A stretch of DNA of 64,000 nucleotides from Bradyrhizobium sp. CIAT3101. Lineage in GTDB: Bacteria; Pseudomonadota; Alphaproteobacteria; Rhizobiales; Xanthobacteraceae. Below the pieces are notes generated by a model. The model was not told where the DNA came from. It made no database searches and was given only the letters and a program-made list of their open reading frames with translations. Where the stretch lies: positions 8,205,001-8,269,000 of the forward strand of contig NZ_CP121634.1 of assembly GCF_029714945.1 (NCBI RefSeq), in the 5' to 3' direction. Of the stretch, positions 28,059 to 37,147 are shown one piece after another; the stretch's first letter is position 1; each line of letters opens with the position of its first letter. A program made the position numbers and the translations under genes.

Positions 28059-28404
28059 AATCAAGAAGCGCGGCGGATCTGTCCTCCCCTTCGAGTAGCC
28101 TATGCCAATCTACTCAAAGGCGACTGAATGCTTCGTATGAAATCGGCTCGAGGCCACAACCTTAGTCCCAGCCTTTTTTAAGCTCGCCCATAGCAAGCGG
28201 GCTTGAGACCGGCAAAGGATCGCGGGCACCGGGTTTAGGCGACAACACCGACGACAAGGCTCCTGGGGATTCGTCTCAAAGAGACTTTCATGGCCCAAAC
28301 GCTGACGAGAACTCTTTTGTACCGAGAAGAGAGCCTCCGCATTGTTTTGACATTTCACTGAACCAGAGCAATGCGATGCGAATTCAGGCAAAGGATAGTG
28401 ACCA
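28059..28404. other. Intergenic stretch before hemN-like gene
   Basis: No gene is seen. I looked for a FixK/FNR box (TTGAT-N4-ATCAA) upstream of 28405; only a weak TTGAC-type half-site is visible near 28347. Confidence 0.35.
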
Positions 28405-29739
28405 TTGCAGTCGTTAATCCTGAAGAAGTACTGTGACGCCCAGGTGCCTTGGTACACGATCTATCCAACTGCATCACAGTTCTCCGCTGAGGTTGGTGCC
28501 AAGGCCTATGAGAAATGGCTCAGCCGCTTGCCGCCCTGCGAGCCAGTGTCGCTCTATTTTCACATTCCGTTTTGCCGCTCGATTTGCTGGTATTGCGGCT
28601 TTCCAACGGCCATGACCCTGCACGATGCGCCAATCCTCGATTATTTGTCGGTACTGCGTGAAGAGATCCGTTTGGTAGTGCAGCAAGTGCCCAAAGAATT
28701 ACCTGTGAACGACGTACATTTCGGCGGCGGGACGCCGACCCTCATCAAACCAGCGGAGTTCCTGGATTTGATGGGACATTTACGTCTTCAGTTTGCATTC
28801 ATGAGATCGGCATCCATCGCAATCGAGATTGATCCGCGTGTATTCACGGCAGAGATGGCCGAGGCCTTGGGCGCAGCCGGAGTGAGCCGCGCGAGCCTCG
28901 GCGTGCAGAGCTTTGATCCAATTGTTCAGAATGCCATCAATCGGGTTCAGACAGAGGCACAGACGGCGGCTGCCGTCCGCAGTCTGCGCAAACATGGAAT
29001 ACGCCGCATCAACTTCGATCTCATCTACGGCCTTCCGAGGCAGACAGTGCAGTCATGCGTGCGGACTGCAACATTAGCTGCGGCCATGCGCCCCGACCGG
29101 CTTGCGGTTTTCGGCTACGCGCACATTCCTTCGTTCAAGAACAATCAGCGCCTCATCGACGAAGCCGAGTTGCCTGATAACGCTACCCGCGCTGAACAGG
29201 CAGTGGCCGTGACCCATACGCTGGTCGCGGCCGGCTATCGCCAGGTTGGACTGGACCATTTCGCGTTGCCCGAGGACGAGCTCGTGCTGGAGCAGAAAGC
29301 CGGCCGCCTGCGGCGGAACTCCTTGGGCTACTCGGCAGACACTTGTAGAACTCTTATCGGGCTCGGGCCGTCGGCAATTGGGCGATTGGAAAACGGCTAC
29401 GTCCAGAACGAAGCTACCGCGGGCTCTTACAGCCGGCAGATCAGAGCTGGCCGCCTGGCGACGTTCAAAGGCTGCTGTCTCACCCCGGAAGATCGTGTCC
29501 GAAGCGCCATAATCGAGCGGCTGATGTGTGATCTGGAGGCCGACGTGCCGGCAATCTGTGCCGCCCACGGATTTGATCCAATTCCGATTCTTGACTCAGC
29601 TGAACGCTTGGCGCTCCTCGCTGACGATGGGATAGTGGACATCAAAGATGGTTTGATCCGCGTGAGGCGGGAACACCGCTTTCTCATTCGATGTGTTGCT
29701 GCCGCTTTCGACGCTTATCCATACCGCTCACCCAGTTAG
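28405..29739 (+). CDS. hemN: Oxygen-independent coproporphyrinogen III oxidase-like (HemN) radical SAM enzyme
   Basis: A 444-residue radical SAM protein. The iron-sulfur motif CRSICWYC puts ligands at C57, C61 and C64. VHFGGGTPT is the SAM-binding glycine motif, and INFDLIYGLPRQT and GLDHFALPEDELV are typical of true HemN rather than HemW. HemN decarboxylates coproporphyrinogen III without oxygen, for heme supply at low oxygen. One detail differs: the fourth Cys of the E. coli CxxxCxxCxC motif is Phe66 here. The start at 28405 is TTG with a weak ribosome site; the N-terminus LKKYCDAQVPWYTIYPTA matches the family, so the start is near correct. The gene has no operon partner. Confidence 0.88.
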   Translation: MQSLILKKYCDAQVPWYTIYPTASQFSAEVGAKAYEKWLSRLPPCEPVSLYFHIPFCRSICWYCGFPTAMTLHDAPILDYLSVLREEIRLVVQQVPKELPVNDVHFGGGTPTLIKPAEFLDLMGHLRLQFAFMRSASIAIEIDPRVFTAEMAEALGAAGVSRASLGVQSFDPIVQNAINRVQTEAQTAAAVRSLRKHGIRRINFDLIYGLPRQTVQSCVRTATLAAAMRPDRLAVFGYAHIPSFKNNQRLIDEAELPDNATRAEQAVAVTHTLVAAGYRQVGLDHFALPEDELVLEQKAGRLRRNSLGYSADTCRTLIGLGPSAIGRLENGYVQNEATAGSYSRQIRAGRLATFKGCCLTPEDRVRSAIIERLMCDLEADVPAICAAHGFDPIPILDSAERLALLADDGIVDIKDGLIRVRREHRFLIRCVAAAFDAYPYRSPS

Positions 29740-30110
29740 CATAGCCACGCGGCGTGAACGGCCAAACCTCCCGCAACGCACGCGATTGCGGATGCACTCC
29801 GATAGAGACCCGCAACCGTCTCGAACAGAGAAGACGGATACGCGCCGGCCGCACCGGGCCGCATACGTTCGCAGTAGATCGTGCTGTGATGCATGAGCAA
29901 CCCGGCACACGGCGCATCATCGGCTTTCTCCTCAGCAACTGCGCGTAGCAGCGACGTCCGGATTTAACCACGTCATGTCATTCCATGGCGCCTGTGAGCG
30001 TGACCGATCAGATAAGTCACAGGGCAGAACAGTCCTTTTGCGCATCGAAGTCCCTCGTGCCCAAATCAACTCGGCGCGAGGAACGCTAATTAAGTACAGA
30101 CCCTAGGACT
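29740..30110. other. Intergenic stretch
   Basis: Overlapping short frames on both strands without motifs. No supported gene. Confidence 0.35.
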
Positions 30111-30311
30111 CTATCTGCATTCCGACTCCGGGTCGGCGAGGCAAAAAAAGGTTTGGCAGAGCCACTCCATCTCCGGGCTGGCACTGCAAATATCTGACGT
30201 ATCGGCGACCCGCGCATTGGTGTCGATCGATCCTGCGGCCTCAGCGAAGAAAGTCGGCACCGTTGCTGCAAGCGCGATGGCGGTCGCGGTCACAAACAAG
30301 AATTTTTTCAT
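30111..30311 (-). CDS. Small secreted cysteine-containing peptide
   Basis: A 66-residue precursor with a clean signal peptide (MKKFLFVTATAIALAATVPT, cut after FAEA). The mature peptide of about 40 residues has four cysteines near its end (DICSASPEMEWLCQTFFCLA and ESECR). A ribosome site aggaag stands 10 bases before the ATG. The family is unknown to me. Four cysteines in a short acidic secreted peptide suggest a disulfide-linked fold or metal binding; there is no partner gene nearby. Confidence 0.6.
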   Translation of the reverse strand: MKKFLFVTATAIALAATVPTFFAEAAGSIDTNARVADTSDICSASPEMEWLCQTFFCLADPESECR

Positions 30312-31041
30312 TCGAGCGTCACTTCCTTAGCTGGCCCCAGCCGACGTCCTGCTTAACAGAGCCAACGCAAAACGCAAACCTAACGCAACGTCAGGTTACA
30401 TCTTGTAGATTGTTACTCAGGCGCAGACTTCCGATCGCGTTGGCATGTCTGGGTCGACGATTGGAAGCGGGACTAGGGCCGCAGCAGTTGGGAGCATAAA
30501 GCGGATGGGTGATGCTCTGACGAGGCTGAGAGATTACGCGGCCGTTTGACTAATGCACGCCCAACGCTGGTTGGCCTCGGTTGGGCAGCGGACGAGCTTT
30601 CCGCCGTCGAATAGCAATCTTCAACACCGCAGACGAGTTGGCACTCGGAACCAGCCGCAAACTAGAGTCAGTGACAGATCAAGAACAATCAATGACTCGC
30701 TGGTCGCCCCAACCAACGGTCTCAAACGTCGCGCAAATCCATGGGCTGCGAATTCTCTAGCTCGGGCAGACGTAAAGCCATCAGGGGCGCACCCGATGAT
30801 CAGAGCTTCGGCACGGGAGCCCCCGGGAAGATATTCGCTGGTTCGAGGAGCGAAGACACGTCGATCCGATTGCCTCGTGATGGCCGATGTTGCGCTTTGC
30901 TCAGCGCCGCGACACTACAGCCGCGCTGTCCTAACTTTCACAAACATACTGTCGCGAACGCCACAGAAGTTTGTGAGGCTTATGTCAAATGAAGCCCCTT
31001 AACCAAGATCGAGACGCCAAGCGCCCGCGCGGGATGTGCGC
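30312..31041. other. Long stretch without a supported gene
   Basis: A 149-residue plus frame (30553-31002) is low-complexity and has no ribosome site or motif. I see no gene. Confidence 0.35.
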
Positions 31042-31395
31042 TTAGACGCTGTATACGAAGCACAAATCTTCTTTGTAGTCGAAAATGTAGGCTAAACCGC
31101 CCGTGACGCTTACAGAAAAGTAAGATGACGTATCGTGATCGAAGCCGCAGTAGGCTCCCGAGCCTTTCGGTTTGAGCAATAAATGCGAATGCTCACCATG
31201 GTGGTATAGGTTCGGTAAGGCGCCGGTAACGTAGCAATGCCTGCCATGGTCGTATGCGCTAACTATACCGTCTCGTACGGACACGCTCATCCTGTAAGAT
31301 TCAGGGGCCTCGAGGCCATGAACGCGGACGACAACGCGCCCGAGCGTGTGGGCCAAGGCAACCGCAGCCGCGGCAGCCCGAACGTGCACCTTCAT
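31042..31395 (-). CDS. Hypothetical protein, possibly secreted
   Basis: A 117-residue frame with an Ala/Val-rich N-terminal stretch that could be a poor signal peptide. The C-terminal 75 residues are ordered: AYDHGRHCYVTGALPNLYHH, KPKGSGAYCGFDHDTSSYFS and FDYKEDLCFVYSV, with three cysteines and many aromatic residues. A second start at M36 (31290) would give an 82-residue protein without the leader. Unknown family. Confidence 0.45.
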   Translation of the reverse strand: MKVHVRAAAAAVALAHTLGRVVVRVHGLEAPESYRMSVSVRDGIVSAYDHGRHCYVTGALPNLYHHGEHSHLLLKPKGSGAYCGFDHDTSSYFSVSVTGGLAYIFDYKEDLCFVYSV

Positions 31396-31968
31396 GAATT
31401 TCCTATTGATGGGCGTTCAGGAAGGTGGAGCGGGGCCGCCCGACGCGCGAACGCCTCAGGTGCCGCGCCAAGTCCGCCCCTGCATCACCCAGGATATCGG
31501 CGGTGCTGACTTCAACGAAGCAAAGAGCGTGCCCAAAGGGACCGGAGCGATTGCAAGGATTTTACTTTGATAATCATGCACCCATCACGAAGACCGACCC
31601 GGCTCGTGTTGTGTGGTTGGCAGGGCGCCACAACGGATCGGAAACCGCCCCAGGAGGAAGGCTTGCAAATCAAAGAGCCGGTAGGCTGTGTGGCACCGGC
31701 TCTTTCGAGCCGAGCGGTCCGCGCGGCCCTCGACCCGCTTTGCGGTAAAGCCGATAATCGCCTTCGCATCAATGCTGGCTGCAAGATCCGCGCCCGCGGC
31801 AGCGACGGCCCGTGAAGGCGTGACGTCTTCGTCAGTTTGCGAGACTTCAATCGCGGAACGACCGAGACGTGCCTCCTGTGCTTCTGATGATGTGCTGCTT
31901 CGGTCGGTTAGGCTTGCGCCTGCTGATTTTGCGACAGCATCACTGCATCGGCTCGGTGAACTCGATCG
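31396..31968. other. Intergenic stretch with one strong hairpin
   Basis: No supported gene. The only clear structure is the inverted repeat at 31672-31705. Confidence 0.4.
31672..31705. terminator. Perfect inverted repeat, terminator-like
   Basis: aaagagccggt (31672-31682) and accggctcttt (31695-31705) form an 11-bp perfect stem with a 12-base loop. A- and T-rich ends make it usable in both directions. It could end the minus-strand transcript that stops at 31969. Confidence 0.6.
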
Positions 31969-33747
31969 TTAAGCCCCAGAAGCTGCGGCCTTTTGCCGAT
32001 GCCGAGCTGATAGTGCGATGCTGTTGACCGCGCGATAGGCGAACACGATGGCCGGACCGATTGTGATGCCTGCTCCAGGATAGATTCCGCGCATTGGCGA
32101 GGTCATGTCGTTGCCGCAAGCATACAGACCTGAGATTGGCCGGCCATTTCCGTCCAAGACCTTTCCATAAGCATCAGTTGCCAATCCAGTCGCCGTACCG
32201 AGCGTTGCTGGAACAATCGGCAGCGCGATAAATGGGCTGTTTCTGATAGGTCCGAGATTTGGATTTTTCGTTCTCAGCGCCGGATCGCCCAGCGTGCGAT
32301 TGAAAGCCGATTCGCCGCGTTCGAAGAGCGGATCGCGTCCTTCGGCAGCGTGTGCGTTGTGGTCTTCGATCGTCTTTTGAAGCTCTTCGGCGTCCAGCCC
32401 CAACTGCTTCGCAAGCTCTGGAAGGGTCCGGCCGACCTTGATGTAGTCGAGGCGCGCATATTTACTAATGCTCAAGGTCCACGGCCAGGGGAGCAAATGT
32501 CCCATGCCTCTCAAGCGAACGAAATCCTGGTCGCAGACGAAGTAGAACCGCTTATCTGCCGGATATCCGCTTTTGAACATCGCGAGGCAGATGTCATGGT
32601 ACGAATTCGATTCGTTGACGAAACGCTTCGCATTTGGCCCCACAGCAATGACGCCGGGACGGCCGCGATCGAGCCAGCCGTAAGGGACAATTTGCTCAGC
32701 GCTGCCGCTCTTCAAGAACGACACGGGCGTCCAAAATCCGGCTGAGGCGACATCATTGTCAATCGCAGCTCCGAGCTTGGTCGCAAGCTCAATACCGTCC
32801 CCGGTGACATCGGGATGAGCCAGCGTCTCGTTATGCTGGTGAGCGCCGCTAAGCTGCGCTCTCAATTGCGCATTACCAGCAAAGCCGCCCGTTGCCAGAA
32901 TCACTCCGTGCGAGGCGCGCAAGCGAATTTGAGAATCGATCAGCTTGACGACTGCCCCCGTGACACGCCCATCTTCCTTAATCAGCTCTATGAGAGGAGA
33001 CGAGGGCCAGATTTCCACGCGGTGCTTGCGTAGGCTCACGAGCAGGCGCGCGATCAGGGCATTGCCTCCGCTGAGCTCGGTGCCACGCCTGTAACTTAAG
33101 CGATCCCGCGCGTACCGGCTGACGCGGCGCAGCACATGCTTCAGCGAAGTTAAAGATTGGAACGGATTCAGGAAGCTTCGAACCTCGCCCGATGAGATCA
33201 TCATTCCACCGAGCACAACGCGAATTGGGTCGCCTATCAACTCGAAGTCGGTGCCGAGAAGTCGTCCATCGTAGGGTGCAGGGCTCAGTGCCCGGCCCAT
33301 GCTGACCCCGCCGATTTGGCTTGAATGATAGTCAGGGGCAGTGGAGAGCATGAACTTGACCTCCGTCCCGTTCTCAAGTGCGGCCAGCGCAGTTGGGCCG
33401 TCCTCAAGGTAGGCCTCAACAATGTTCGCCCGATAGCAGGCGCCAAGCTCATGCTTCAGGTAGGTCCTCGCGTTCGTCAGCGAGTCATCGATTTTTGCGG
33501 ATCGCGCCTGGGATGAACAAGGAACCCAGATCATGCCATTGGACAGAGCTGTCGTGCCGCCAAGTCGCGGGGATTTCTCGCATAGGGTGACGCGTAGTCC
33601 GGCCTTTGCCGCATAGAGCGCCGCCGACAGTCCGGCCGCACCGCTGCCGATCACGAGAACTTCTGTTTCCCAATCATGATCCGACCCACTCCCTCTCGGG
33701 AATACCGCGGTCTTATGCTTCGCTGCTTGGCCCATTGGCTTGTCCAT
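31969..33747 (-). CDS. FAD-dependent oxidoreductase (fumarate reductase / ketosteroid dehydrogenase type)
   Basis: A 592-residue flavoprotein. The FAD-binding Rossmann motif is GSGAAGLSAALYAAKAG near residue 35, followed by EKSPRLGGTTALSNGMIW. Further landmarks are HGVILATGGFAGN and the C-terminal GLYACGNDMTSPMRGIYPGA and ITIGPAIVFAYRA. This layout is that of the succinate dehydrogenase/KstD flavoprotein family, which oxidises or reduces a C-C bond next to a carbonyl. The ATG at 33747 is taken as start; a TTG at 33795 that overlaps the upstream gene is an alternative. It is the last gene of a three-gene minus-strand run with the TIM-barrel and UPF0261 genes, so it should act on the same compound. 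Confidence 0.88.
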   Translation of the reverse strand: MDKPMGQAAKHKTAVFPRGSGSDHDWETEVLVIGSGAAGLSAALYAAKAGLRVTLCEKSPRLGGTTALSNGMIWVPCSSQARSAKIDDSLTNARTYLKHELGACYRANIVEAYLEDGPTALAALENGTEVKFMLSTAPDYHSSQIGGVSMGRALSPAPYDGRLLGTDFELIGDPIRVVLGGMMISSGEVRSFLNPFQSLTSLKHVLRRVSRYARDRLSYRRGTELSGGNALIARLLVSLRKHRVEIWPSSPLIELIKEDGRVTGAVVKLIDSQIRLRASHGVILATGGFAGNAQLRAQLSGAHQHNETLAHPDVTGDGIELATKLGAAIDNDVASAGFWTPVSFLKSGSAEQIVPYGWLDRGRPGVIAVGPNAKRFVNESNSYHDICLAMFKSGYPADKRFYFVCDQDFVRLRGMGHLLPWPWTLSISKYARLDYIKVGRTLPELAKQLGLDAEELQKTIEDHNAHAAEGRDPLFERGESAFNRTLGDPALRTKNPNLGPIRNSPFIALPIVPATLGTATGLATDAYGKVLDGNGRPISGLYACGNDMTSPMRGIYPGAGITIGPAIVFAYRAVNSIALSARHRQKAAASGA

Positions 33748-33778
33748 TTCGGTCCCGCTGCAGTATTTTCGATCAACG

Positions 33779-34609
33779 TCAGTGGTTTCGCGCAAGCGGG
33801 ACGGCCTTGAACCCCGCAGCGGCCGCCTTCACTGCCCGTTCGATGGGAATTCTTTCGATGGACGAAGCGCCGACGAACCCGACACACTGGGTTGATCGAT
33901 AGACCTCGACCGTGTCCTGCGGCTCGGCGATTGCTCCGCCATGGCAAAGCAGGATCACGTCGGAGCGTATGCTTCGCGCCGCCGCATTGATGTCGTTGAT
34001 GCGCCTGATGGCTTCTCGAATTGACTGCCCCTCTTCATGCCCCACGAGGCCGCCGCGTGTTGCACCGACATGGGGTACGATGCAATCAGCTCCGATGCTG
34101 GCCATCGCTTTGGCGTCTTCCGGGCTTGCGACATAGGCAAGCGAGAAGATGTTCTTCTTGCGAGCCAAGGCGATCATCTCGAGCTCCCGCTCGAATCCGA
34201 GCCCGACTGCGCCGCGGCGATCGCGCCATTTTTCGCCCATGGTGGAGATGGTCGGATAGTTGATCACACCAGAGAAACCGGCAGCCCAGAACTTGTCGAG
34301 AAGCGCATTAAGATCGAGCCGGAGCGGATCCCAGGCTTCCACGCCGCCGATGACCGGCACGGAAGAGACGACGTTGCGAATTTCCGCCGCAAGCTCAAGC
34401 GTACGTGCGTTGGAATCGCCAATCCGACTCGTTGGGAGTCCCATGAGTCGCGACAGCCCGGTGCTGTAGACCACCAGCAGGTCGGCGCCTCCGAGAACGG
34501 CGCACTTGGCAACCAAGCCGCAGCTGCTGCCAGCGGCAACAACCGCTTTTTTCTCGGCGACCTGACTTGTGATCTTCGAGAGAATTTCGGTTCGCTCAAA
34601 CATCCGCAT
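33779..34609 (-). CDS. Phosphoenolpyruvate hydrolase-like TIM-barrel protein
   Basis: A 276-residue protein of the family called 'phosphoenolpyruvate hydrolase-like', related to the C-terminal half of the tomato Tm-1 protein. Visible text includes IGGVEAWDPLRLDLNALLDK, FSGVINYPTISTMGEKWRD, VPHVGATRGGLVGHEEGQ and LCHGGAIAEPQDTVEVY, followed by VGFVGASSIERIPIE. The start is ATG 34609, which overlaps the stop of the UPF0261 gene and has ggaga 7 bases before it, so the two are translationally coupled. In plants the two domains are one protein. The bacterial reaction is not established; coupling suggests the two products act together. Confidence 0.88.
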   Translation of the reverse strand: MRMFERTEILSKITSQVAEKKAVVAAGSSCGLVAKCAVLGGADLLVVYSTGLSRLMGLPTSRIGDSNARTLELAAEIRNVVSSVPVIGGVEAWDPLRLDLNALLDKFWAAGFSGVINYPTISTMGEKWRDRRGAVGLGFERELEMIALARKKNIFSLAYVASPEDAKAMASIGADCIVPHVGATRGGLVGHEEGQSIREAIRRINDINAAARSIRSDVILLCHGGAIAEPQDTVEVYRSTQCVGFVGASSIERIPIERAVKAAAAGFKAVPLARNH

Positions 34610-35846
34610 CGCGGTCTCCTTGTCCCAATTGTTTGAGGATCCATGTCGCGGCAGCCTCGGCCAATTCGGGATCGTTGATGTGGCAGTCAAGCTCGCGGAT
34701 TGCGATTTTTGACCCGAGATGGTTCTTGACCGCATCGAGCCAAGCCCGGTCGGCATCGGCGTTGCGAAAAATACCGCCATCACGGTCGTAGTCGGAAACG
34801 CCTTTCCTAGGCCAAAGGACGATTGCAGGCGCCTCTGCCAGCGACAGCCGCTCGGCCGTGAGGCGGCCGATGCTCTCGTTCTCGGAAATGTTCGTGCGCA
34901 TGAGCGTCGTATAGGGGGTATGCGAGTAGAATTGGCGGCCGCGAAATTGATCAGGCACACTCGAAGGCGGACCAAAATTGACCATATCGACCGCGCCGGG
35001 CGCGATCACTTGCGGGATCAATTGGCGTGATGCTGCCTTTAGTCGATCTGGACCAGCGCTCGCAGTTCCCCCAACGATTTCGTCAGCGAGCTCGGTTGTG
35101 GTCAGATCGATGACAGCGTCGAATTCGCCGGCCGCGATCAGCTGCTCCATTTTCCGTCCGCCAGCGCCATTGGCGGGAAAAACGATCGTGTCTACGCCGG
35201 CCTGCGCAAGGCGAGCAATGCACAGATTTGCCGCGGGCGTCGTCACGCCAAAGGCCGTGATCGCGACGATCTTCTTGTTTCGTCCCGCTTTTGCCGGCCT
35301 GTAATGCAACGCAGCGATGGCCCGCCCAGCATTTTCGAGGACCCTTGCAGTAAACGCGTTGATGCCCAAGAGATCGACCAGCGTCGGATAGAGAATAATG
35401 TCGTTATGAACGGCTAATTCGGCGAGAAGCGCTGGCCTTGCGCTGCTCACCAGCAGCTTGGGAAAGCCATAAGGCAAGTCAGATACGATCTCGCCGAAAG
35501 CAGCACTCCCCTTACCACCGGCAACCCCGATAATCGCGCTGATGGTGCCGGACGCCTGGAGATCATGAACATTGACGCGCGTTGTTGCGGCTATCTCTTT
35601 CAACAGCTCGGCGGGCGAACCAACGCGTTGGCGGTTGCCATCGGCTTGTTTCGTCTCGCCTGCTACCCTCGAGGTGCCGATGTCGATTAGAACGGTCTTG
35701 CGGCCGCATGTCGCGATAATATCCGCAAGGTATGACACTTCGCGCCCCTTGGTATCGAGGGTCGCCACGATCGCAACTGCGCCCGAAAGTTCGGACGGGC
35801 TACCATCCCGGACCGCCCCTTGGCCGTCCGTGCAATGGTGAGACAC
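34596..35846 (-). CDS. Tm-1-like ATP-binding protein (UPF0261)
   Basis: A 416-residue UPF0261 protein. It starts with the family hallmark VAIVATLDTKGREVSYLAD, and includes IIGVAGGKGSAAFGEIV, TAFGVTTPAANLCIARLAQA and VFPANGAGGRKMEQLI, ending with AIVLWPRKGVSDYDRDGG. These loops bind nucleotide in the Tm-1 structure. The gene leads a three-gene unit with the TIM-barrel protein and the flavoprotein. Eighty bases upstream of its start lies a TGGGTA direct repeat also found before the transport operon. Function in bacteria is unknown; a role in breakdown of an uncommon sugar acid or similar compound is inferred from the neighbours. Confidence 0.9.
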   Translation of the reverse strand: MSHHCTDGQGAVRDGSPSELSGAVAIVATLDTKGREVSYLADIIATCGRKTVLIDIGTSRVAGETKQADGNRQRVGSPAELLKEIAATTRVNVHDLQASGTISAIIGVAGGKGSAAFGEIVSDLPYGFPKLLVSSARPALLAELAVHNDIILYPTLVDLLGINAFTARVLENAGRAIAALHYRPAKAGRNKKIVAITAFGVTTPAANLCIARLAQAGVDTIVFPANGAGGRKMEQLIAAGEFDAVIDLTTTELADEIVGGTASAGPDRLKAASRQLIPQVIAPGAVDMVNFGPPSSVPDQFRGRQFYSHTPYTTLMRTNISENESIGRLTAERLSLAEAPAIVLWPRKGVSDYDRDGGIFRNADADRAWLDAVKNHLGSKIAIRELDCHINDPELAEAAATWILKQLGQGDRDADV

Positions 35847-35927
35847 GATTTTCCTCCCGGACGATTCTTGACGACAGGAGGTCTAGACCGAGCTGACACC
35901 GCGTATAAGAACGGCAAAATGTCCAAG

Positions 35928-35943
35928 TGGGTAAGATTGGGTA
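35928..35943 (-). promoter_or_regulatory. TGGGTA direct-repeat operator, site A (upstream of UPF0261 gene)
   Basis: TGGGTAagatTGGGTA (plus-strand reading) places two identical hexamers 10 bp apart, one helical turn. It lies about 85 bases upstream of the start at 35846. A TATACG-like -10 element follows on the minus strand about 20 bases further. Sites B and C have the same design. Confidence 0.65.
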
Positions 35944-36059
35944 GCAGCTCACAGGAACTTTGTTGCTGGGCGCGCTCACCTCGCGGCTTGTGGTATCCGC
36001 ACGGCGCGCATTGTAGGTGGACGAGATTGTGGGCCCTCCACTGAGATGCGTTCCGCGGC

Positions 36060-36510
36060 GCGGACCTGTCCTGACGGTCCGACGACACTACCTGACAGGA
36101 AAAGGCGCCGCTGCTGGATTTCTCCAACAGCGGCTCAAGTCCAGGGAGAAAGCAGACGAACCGGTCTGCCAGCGGAGGTGCAATCGAATTCGTAATGCTC
36201 TCGCCTGGGGACAAGGTTGTTGTTAAGTTAGGCCTTTGCTCCGAAGTGGACGCGCGGTCGGGGTCCTGGATCGCCGAGCGGTACTTCAGGATCACGAACA
36301 AAGGCGCGATCAAACCCTCGCTTCCGCCGAGCCCTGTGCCACACCAACATGCTTGAGCGAAGCCCTGCTTGGAACGCGTTTGAGGAGCCGTCGAGGACCG
36401 AGCCTGGTCGTCCATGCATAGTGGACACACGATCTTTCTTCCGGAACATTCTCGACAACAGCTAGTCTAGACGGCCCCGACACCGGTATAAGATCAGCGC
36501 AACGTTCAAC
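36060..36510 (-). pseudogene. Decayed duplicate of the UPF0261 gene start and promoter
   Basis: The stretch 36416-36535 aligns along its whole length with 35829-35950, the promoter and first codons of the UPF0261 gene. Shared landmarks in order are gtctagac, gacacc, ggtataag/cgtataag and the TGGGTA pair. Minus-strand text CPLCMDDQA corresponds to SHHCTDGQG at the start of the intact gene. No open frame of useful length follows, so a duplicate has decayed. Confidence 0.5.
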
Positions 36511-36526
36511 TGGGTAGATTTGGGTA
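36511..36526. promoter_or_regulatory. TGGGTA direct-repeat operator, site B
   Basis: TGGGTAgattTGGGTA, hexamers 10 bp apart. It belongs to the duplicated promoter that points left, and lies only 3 bases before the GTG of the plus-strand gene at 36530, so it could control either direction. Confidence 0.6.
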
Positions 36527-36529
36527 GAA

Positions 36530-37138
36530 GTGGTGAAAGCGAGGCTTGTCGGCAAACTCGTCACCCACCTGTCGGCTGCACCTCAGAGCTCGACGGTAGA
36601 AATCTACGCGCCCTCTTTGCGAAGCCTTCCAGAAGGCTCCCTGCTCATTATGGCCACTCTGCCCGTCGTTGACTGGAACGACTGCCTTTTGCAGGACTTG
36701 CGCATACTTCCCAAGAGGACATCCGATAATGTCTATGCGGCGATGGTGATGATCGATCCCTTCGCATGCTGGCAAGATGTTGCCCAGTTGTTGAAGGAGG
36801 CCGGGATCAACGGGTTGATAAATTTCCCACCTGCATCCCTCATTGAGCGATCAACCACTGGGGTGCCTGTTGACAGCGGACGGGAGCTCGAACTCCGTCG
36901 AATGGAATGGTTTGCACAGCTGGGGTTCAAGATCTTGTTCGCCGCTGGTCATCGTTCCGAAGTCGCAGCAGCCGAGAGGCGATTCGGCTCGCATCTCGAC
37001 GGCATCATCCATCTGCCGGAGGAGGCTCTCAAGCTGTCGATTGGCAAAGAGATGAAGCTGGTCGGCCTCAATGATCAGGATTCGTCAGTTCCGACATTCG
37101 CGCTCCTTGATGGGACAAGCGCGATGCGAAAAACGTAA
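36530..37138 (+). CDS. Short diverged TIM-barrel relative of the phosphoenolpyruvate hydrolase family
   Basis: A 202-residue protein that aligns with the N-terminal domain of the regulator at 37148-38923 and with the TIM-barrel gene at 33779. Shared text includes LPVVDWNDCLLQDLRILP (regulator: LPIRSSNDFVAGFGRTEILP), VMIDPFACWQDVAQLLKEAG and INGLINFPPASL. The last quarter of the barrel is missing: there is no GGG/HGG phosphate-loop segment. It may be a ligand-binding module without catalysis. It starts with GTG at 36530 inside the operator region, without a good ribosome site; ATG at 36650 is an alternative but would cut into the aligned part. It is convergent with the regulator gene, with stops 10 bases apart. 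Confidence 0.6.
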   Translation: MVKARLVGKLVTHLSAAPQSSTVEIYAPSLRSLPEGSLLIMATLPVVDWNDCLLQDLRILPKRTSDNVYAAMVMIDPFACWQDVAQLLKEAGINGLINFPPASLIERSTTGVPVDSGRELELRRMEWFAQLGFKILFAAGHRSEVAAAERRFGSHLDGIIHLPEEALKLSIGKEMKLVGLNDQDSSVPTFALLDGTSAMRKT

Positions 37139-37147
37139 ACACAGGAG

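Noticed and set aside
36060..36430. Minus-strand frame of 247 residues (35687-36430) as a gene
   Set aside because: It lacks motifs, overlaps the UPF0261 start and runs through the duplicated promoter. Better explained as decayed duplicate sequence.
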